This document shows, one piece after another, positions 53,723-55,370 of a DNA stretch of 55,370 nt. Positions within the stretch are counted from its first letter, which is position 1; each line of letters starts with the position of its first letter. Source of the stretch: Clostridiales bacterium (lineage in GTDB: Bacteria > Bacillota > Clostridia > Saccharofermentanales > Saccharofermentanaceae); assembly GCA_017961235.1 (NCBI GenBank), contig JAGCXQ010000020.1, forward strand, positions 1 to 55,370. Direction: 5' to 3'. A model generated the notes under the pieces. That model was given only the letters and a program-made list of their open reading frames with translations, was not told the DNA's origin and did not search any database. Made by a program: the position numbers and the translations under genes.

Positions 53723-54427
53723 TTATACATCCACACAGATGTAAATATCCATGTACCCTGTGCCGTCTTTCTCATACTCGTATTCGAAGCAGCCAAGCAC
53801 GTTATCGTCCTGTCTGCCCTTAATACTGTTTGCTTCCAGGTATTCCATGATGTGCTTATACCCGACCGGGATGCGCTCGAACGGCTGCACCATCGGATCT
53901 TTTACCGTGATCACCGCATAGCTGGCTTCCTTGTTATCACAATATTCCACGCCTTCGCAATTCGTCTGGAAGCCATCAGGAAGAACATATGCAGCTGCAT
54001 ATCCGTGCATTCCGAAACGCATGCTCTGCTCCTGGGAAACAAACGGGAAATCCCATCCGATCAGCTTCGCATTCGGATCAGAAGCAAGAAGGCCGCTTTT
54101 TTCCGCCCAGTTTCTCATATGCGTCAGCACGTCATCTTCCGGATTCTGCGAGATAACGGCATACTTCGCCATCCGGAAAGCCGGTACTTTCCGGATCGTG
54201 ACATCGGAATAGATCTCCCCTTTAGAAGTCAGATCTCCTCTGACCAGTTCGTCCAAATTACAGGAAAACAGAGAACACATCTCCACCAGCTTGGGAAGTT
54301 CCGGTGTCACTTCGTCCGACTCCCAGCGTGAAATGGTCTGTCTGCTGACACCCATCTTCTCTGCAAGCTGGTCCTGCTTCAGCTTATTGATCTTACGCAA
54401 ATATTGAATATTCTTTCCTAGACTCAT
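53723..54427 (-). CDS. XRE-family regulator with C-terminal GyrI-like effector domain
   Basis: A 234-residue regulator. The N-terminal HTH (about residues 6-60) is classic XRE: LRKINKLKQDQLAEKMGVSRQTISRWE. Residues about 75-234 form a GyrI-like (SbmC/BmrR-C) small-molecule-binding domain, with VRKVPAFRMAKYAV-like opening strands and the terminal YMDIYICVDV strand. Such proteins usually sense drugs or hydrophobic ligands and control exporters. The gene diverges from the AraC-type gene, and both share a 400-base intergenic region. The ribosome site is GAGGAG before the ATG. Confidence 0.88.
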   Translation of the reverse strand: MSLGKNIQYLRKINKLKQDQLAEKMGVSRQTISRWESDEVTPELPKLVEMCSLFSCNLDELVRGDLTSKGEIYSDVTIRKVPAFRMAKYAVISQNPEDDVLTHMRNWAEKSGLLASDPNAKLIGWDFPFVSQEQSMRFGMHGYAAAYVLPDGFQTNCEGVEYCDNKEASYAVITVKDPMVQPFERIPVGYKHIMEYLEANSIKGRQDDNVLGCFEYEYEKDGTGYMDIYICVDV

Positions 54428-54596
54428 GGTGTAATCTCCTCGACTTTATAGATTATTCTGCCGGCCGAAACAGTGAAGCCGGATCTTTCTGATCCGTGAT
54501 GCCATTATGTCATACGGGGATTTACATGTACACCAATCAGAACGTGCTTTTCAAGAAGATCATGTCGCACCGGCTTTACATTTGTACACAAAAAGA

Positions 54597-54632
54597 AAAT
54601 CCTGAACATCCAATCAGGGACATTCAGGATTT
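54597..54632. terminator. Hairpin in the divergent region
   Basis: AAATCCTGAA (54597-54606) pairs with TTCAGGATTT (54623-54632). T-rich sequence follows on the minus strand (complement of AAAAAGAA). It may insulate the XRE gene from leftward transcription. Confidence 0.5.
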
Positions 54633-54694
54633 GTGTATTATTTCTATATCCGATATATAGCGTATTTAGAGGGGGACGAATGGTCACGCGTTTG

Positions 54695-54719
54695 GTGAAG
54701 TCACAATTTGTGACTTCAC
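54695..54719. promoter_or_regulatory. Perfect 25-base palindrome, probable operator
   Basis: GTGAAGTCACAA (54695-54706), a single T, and TTGTGACTTCAC (54708-54719). Twelve-base perfect arms with one central base are typical of a dimeric repressor site rather than a terminator, and no T-run follows. It lies about 110 bases upstream of the AraC-type gene. Confidence 0.75.
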
Positions 54720-54827
54720 GAGTTCTGTCCCCTCGCAAACACAGCAAAACAGGAAATGTTTTCGATTAGCATATGAGCTATCATAAACTTGTTGCAGCTG
54801 CAAGAAATTGAGAAAGGAGGTACCAAA

Positions 54828-55370
54828 GTGTATAAGGACTGTATCCAGAAAACATTGGATAAGATCGAAGCGAATCTTAAGGATGAGATCGATGCTGAGA
54901 TGCTCTCTCAGGAAGCGGGATATTCGCTGTTCCATTTCTACAGGATATTTCAGGATGCCGTGGGCTTTCCTGTTATGCAGTATATCCTGAGAAGAAAGCT
55001 TCTTAATGCGATATACGAGATAGGGAAAGGACGCAGGAAAAGTGATGTCGCTTTCGAGTACGGTTTTGATACGTATTCGGGATTCTACAGATCCTTCGTT
55101 CGAGAGACCGGATATACACCATCAGAGTACCTTCGTAAGTTCAAGGTCAAAAAGCCTTACAAAATCAATATCTTACAGGAGGAACACATTATGATAAATC
55201 ATAAGTTGATCACGGAAATTCTCTCTAACTGGGACCTTCAAGAGCAGAAAGTCTCTGATATCGTATTTCCCGAGACAGGAGAAATAAGCGATACATCCAA
55301 GTTTGTCGGTGATGAATATGTGATCAAGTACACTGCAAATCTTGGCAATACGAAGAAAGCGATCGAGATA
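54828..55370 (+). CDS. AraC-type DNA-binding protein with C-terminal extension, cut by the window edge
   Basis: The visible 181 residues start at GTG 54828, seven bases after AAAGGAGG. An N-terminal AraC/XylS double HTH (about residues 1-108) shows LSQEAGYSLFHFYRIFQDAVG and the second motif VAFEYGFDTYSGFYRSFVRETGYTPSEYLRKF. The frame continues without a stop into a different domain (from about residue 122) with FVGDEYVIKYTANLGNTKKAIEI, vaguely like the start of a kinase or phosphotransferase fold. An in-frame ATG at 55191 has a perfect AGGAGG (55177-55182) eight bases upstream, so the C-terminal domain may also be made alone. Confidence 0.82.
   Translation, partial: MYKDCIQKTLDKIEANLKDEIDAEMLSQEAGYSLFHFYRIFQDAVGFPVMQYILRRKLLNAIYEIGKGRRKSDVAFEYGFDTYSGFYRSFVRETGYTPSEYLRKFKVKKPYKINILQEEHIMINHKLITEILSNWDLQEQKVSDIVFPETGEISDTSKFVGDEYVIKYTANLGNTKKAIEI

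Larger units (their letters stand above)
54428..54827. other. Divergent regulatory region between the XRE-GyrI and AraC-type genes
   Basis: 400 bases with no credible gene. Visible elements: paired sequences TTTACATGTACAC (near 54521) and TTTACATTTGTACAC (near 54576), which could be regulator half-sites; a hairpin (54597-54632); a perfect 25-base palindrome (54695-54719); and the palindrome TTGCAGCTGCAA (54792-54803) just before the AraC-type ribosome site. Confidence 0.6.

Noticed and set aside
54505..54935. Two overlapping minus-strand frames across the XRE/AraC intergenic region
   Set aside because: They run through clear regulatory palindromes and the AraC-type gene, and lack ribosome sites.

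Overview
The window reads as a chromosomal segment of a Gram-positive, fermentative, plant-polysaccharide-using bacterium of the class Clostridia. The grounds are AGGAGG-type ribosome binding sites, lipobox lipoproteins, a VanY-type peptidase, an LTA-synthase-like sulfatase, a RibU-type riboflavin transporter under an FMN riboswitch, a Pta-AckA acetate pathway, a GH9 cellulase with CBM3-like modules, and a complete glucuronate-to-KDPG route. Genus cannot be decided from the sequence alone. No rRNA, tRNA, prophage, insertion sequence or CRISPR array was seen.

Layout. 1-4800: glmU (cut by the left edge), a divergent sugar nucleotidyltransferase, FMN-riboswitch-controlled ribU, a VanY-like lipoprotein and a metallo-beta-lactamase-fold hydrolase. 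4891-9916: a response regulator, histidine kinase, ABC ATPase and FtsX-type permease operon. 10024-14388: an ABC-2 export operon whose last permease is fused to a CPBP (CAAX-type) protease domain. 14519-18722: a histidine phosphatase, pta-ackA, and an unknown membrane protein. 18814-25156: an operon of an LtaS-like enzyme, a DEAD-box helicase and a membrane-anchored GH9 cellulase. 25457-27596: a DUF2975-like protein, a YozG-like HTH regulator and a DUF4153/4173-like membrane protein. 27734-30103: deoB-deoC-cdd nucleoside catabolism. 30192-31436: an alkaline-phosphatase-superfamily enzyme. 31466-41773: the uronate region (kdgK, eda, uxaC, uxuA, uxuB, a GntR regulator) with an esterase, a YesL-like protein and an isolated type IV pilin-like gene. 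41770-42882: an FkbM methyltransferase. 42999-46056: a tandemly duplicated two-gene module of a zinc-ribbon membrane protein plus a small membrane protein. 46069-53251: galK, a phosphoesterase, a CapD/WbpM-type nucleotide-sugar dehydratase, a GH3 lipoprotein and a double cyclic-nucleotide-binding protein. 53375-55370: a small membrane protein, an XRE-GyrI regulator, and an AraC-type protein fused to an extra domain and cut by the right edge.

Metabolic picture (inference): the cell degrades beta-glucans and glucuronate-bearing hemicelluloses. It channels glucuronate through UxaC, UxuB, UxuA, KdgK and Eda to pyruvate and glyceraldehyde-3-phosphate, and makes ATP through Pta-AckA.

The most unusual signal is not a gene. 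The nonamer AAAAGCACT (or its complement AGTGCTTTT) occurs 20 times in 55 kb, on both strands, in several reading frames and between genes, where about 0.4 copies are expected by chance. It looks like a genome-wide short signal comparable in density to DNA uptake sequences, and should be tested on the whole genome.
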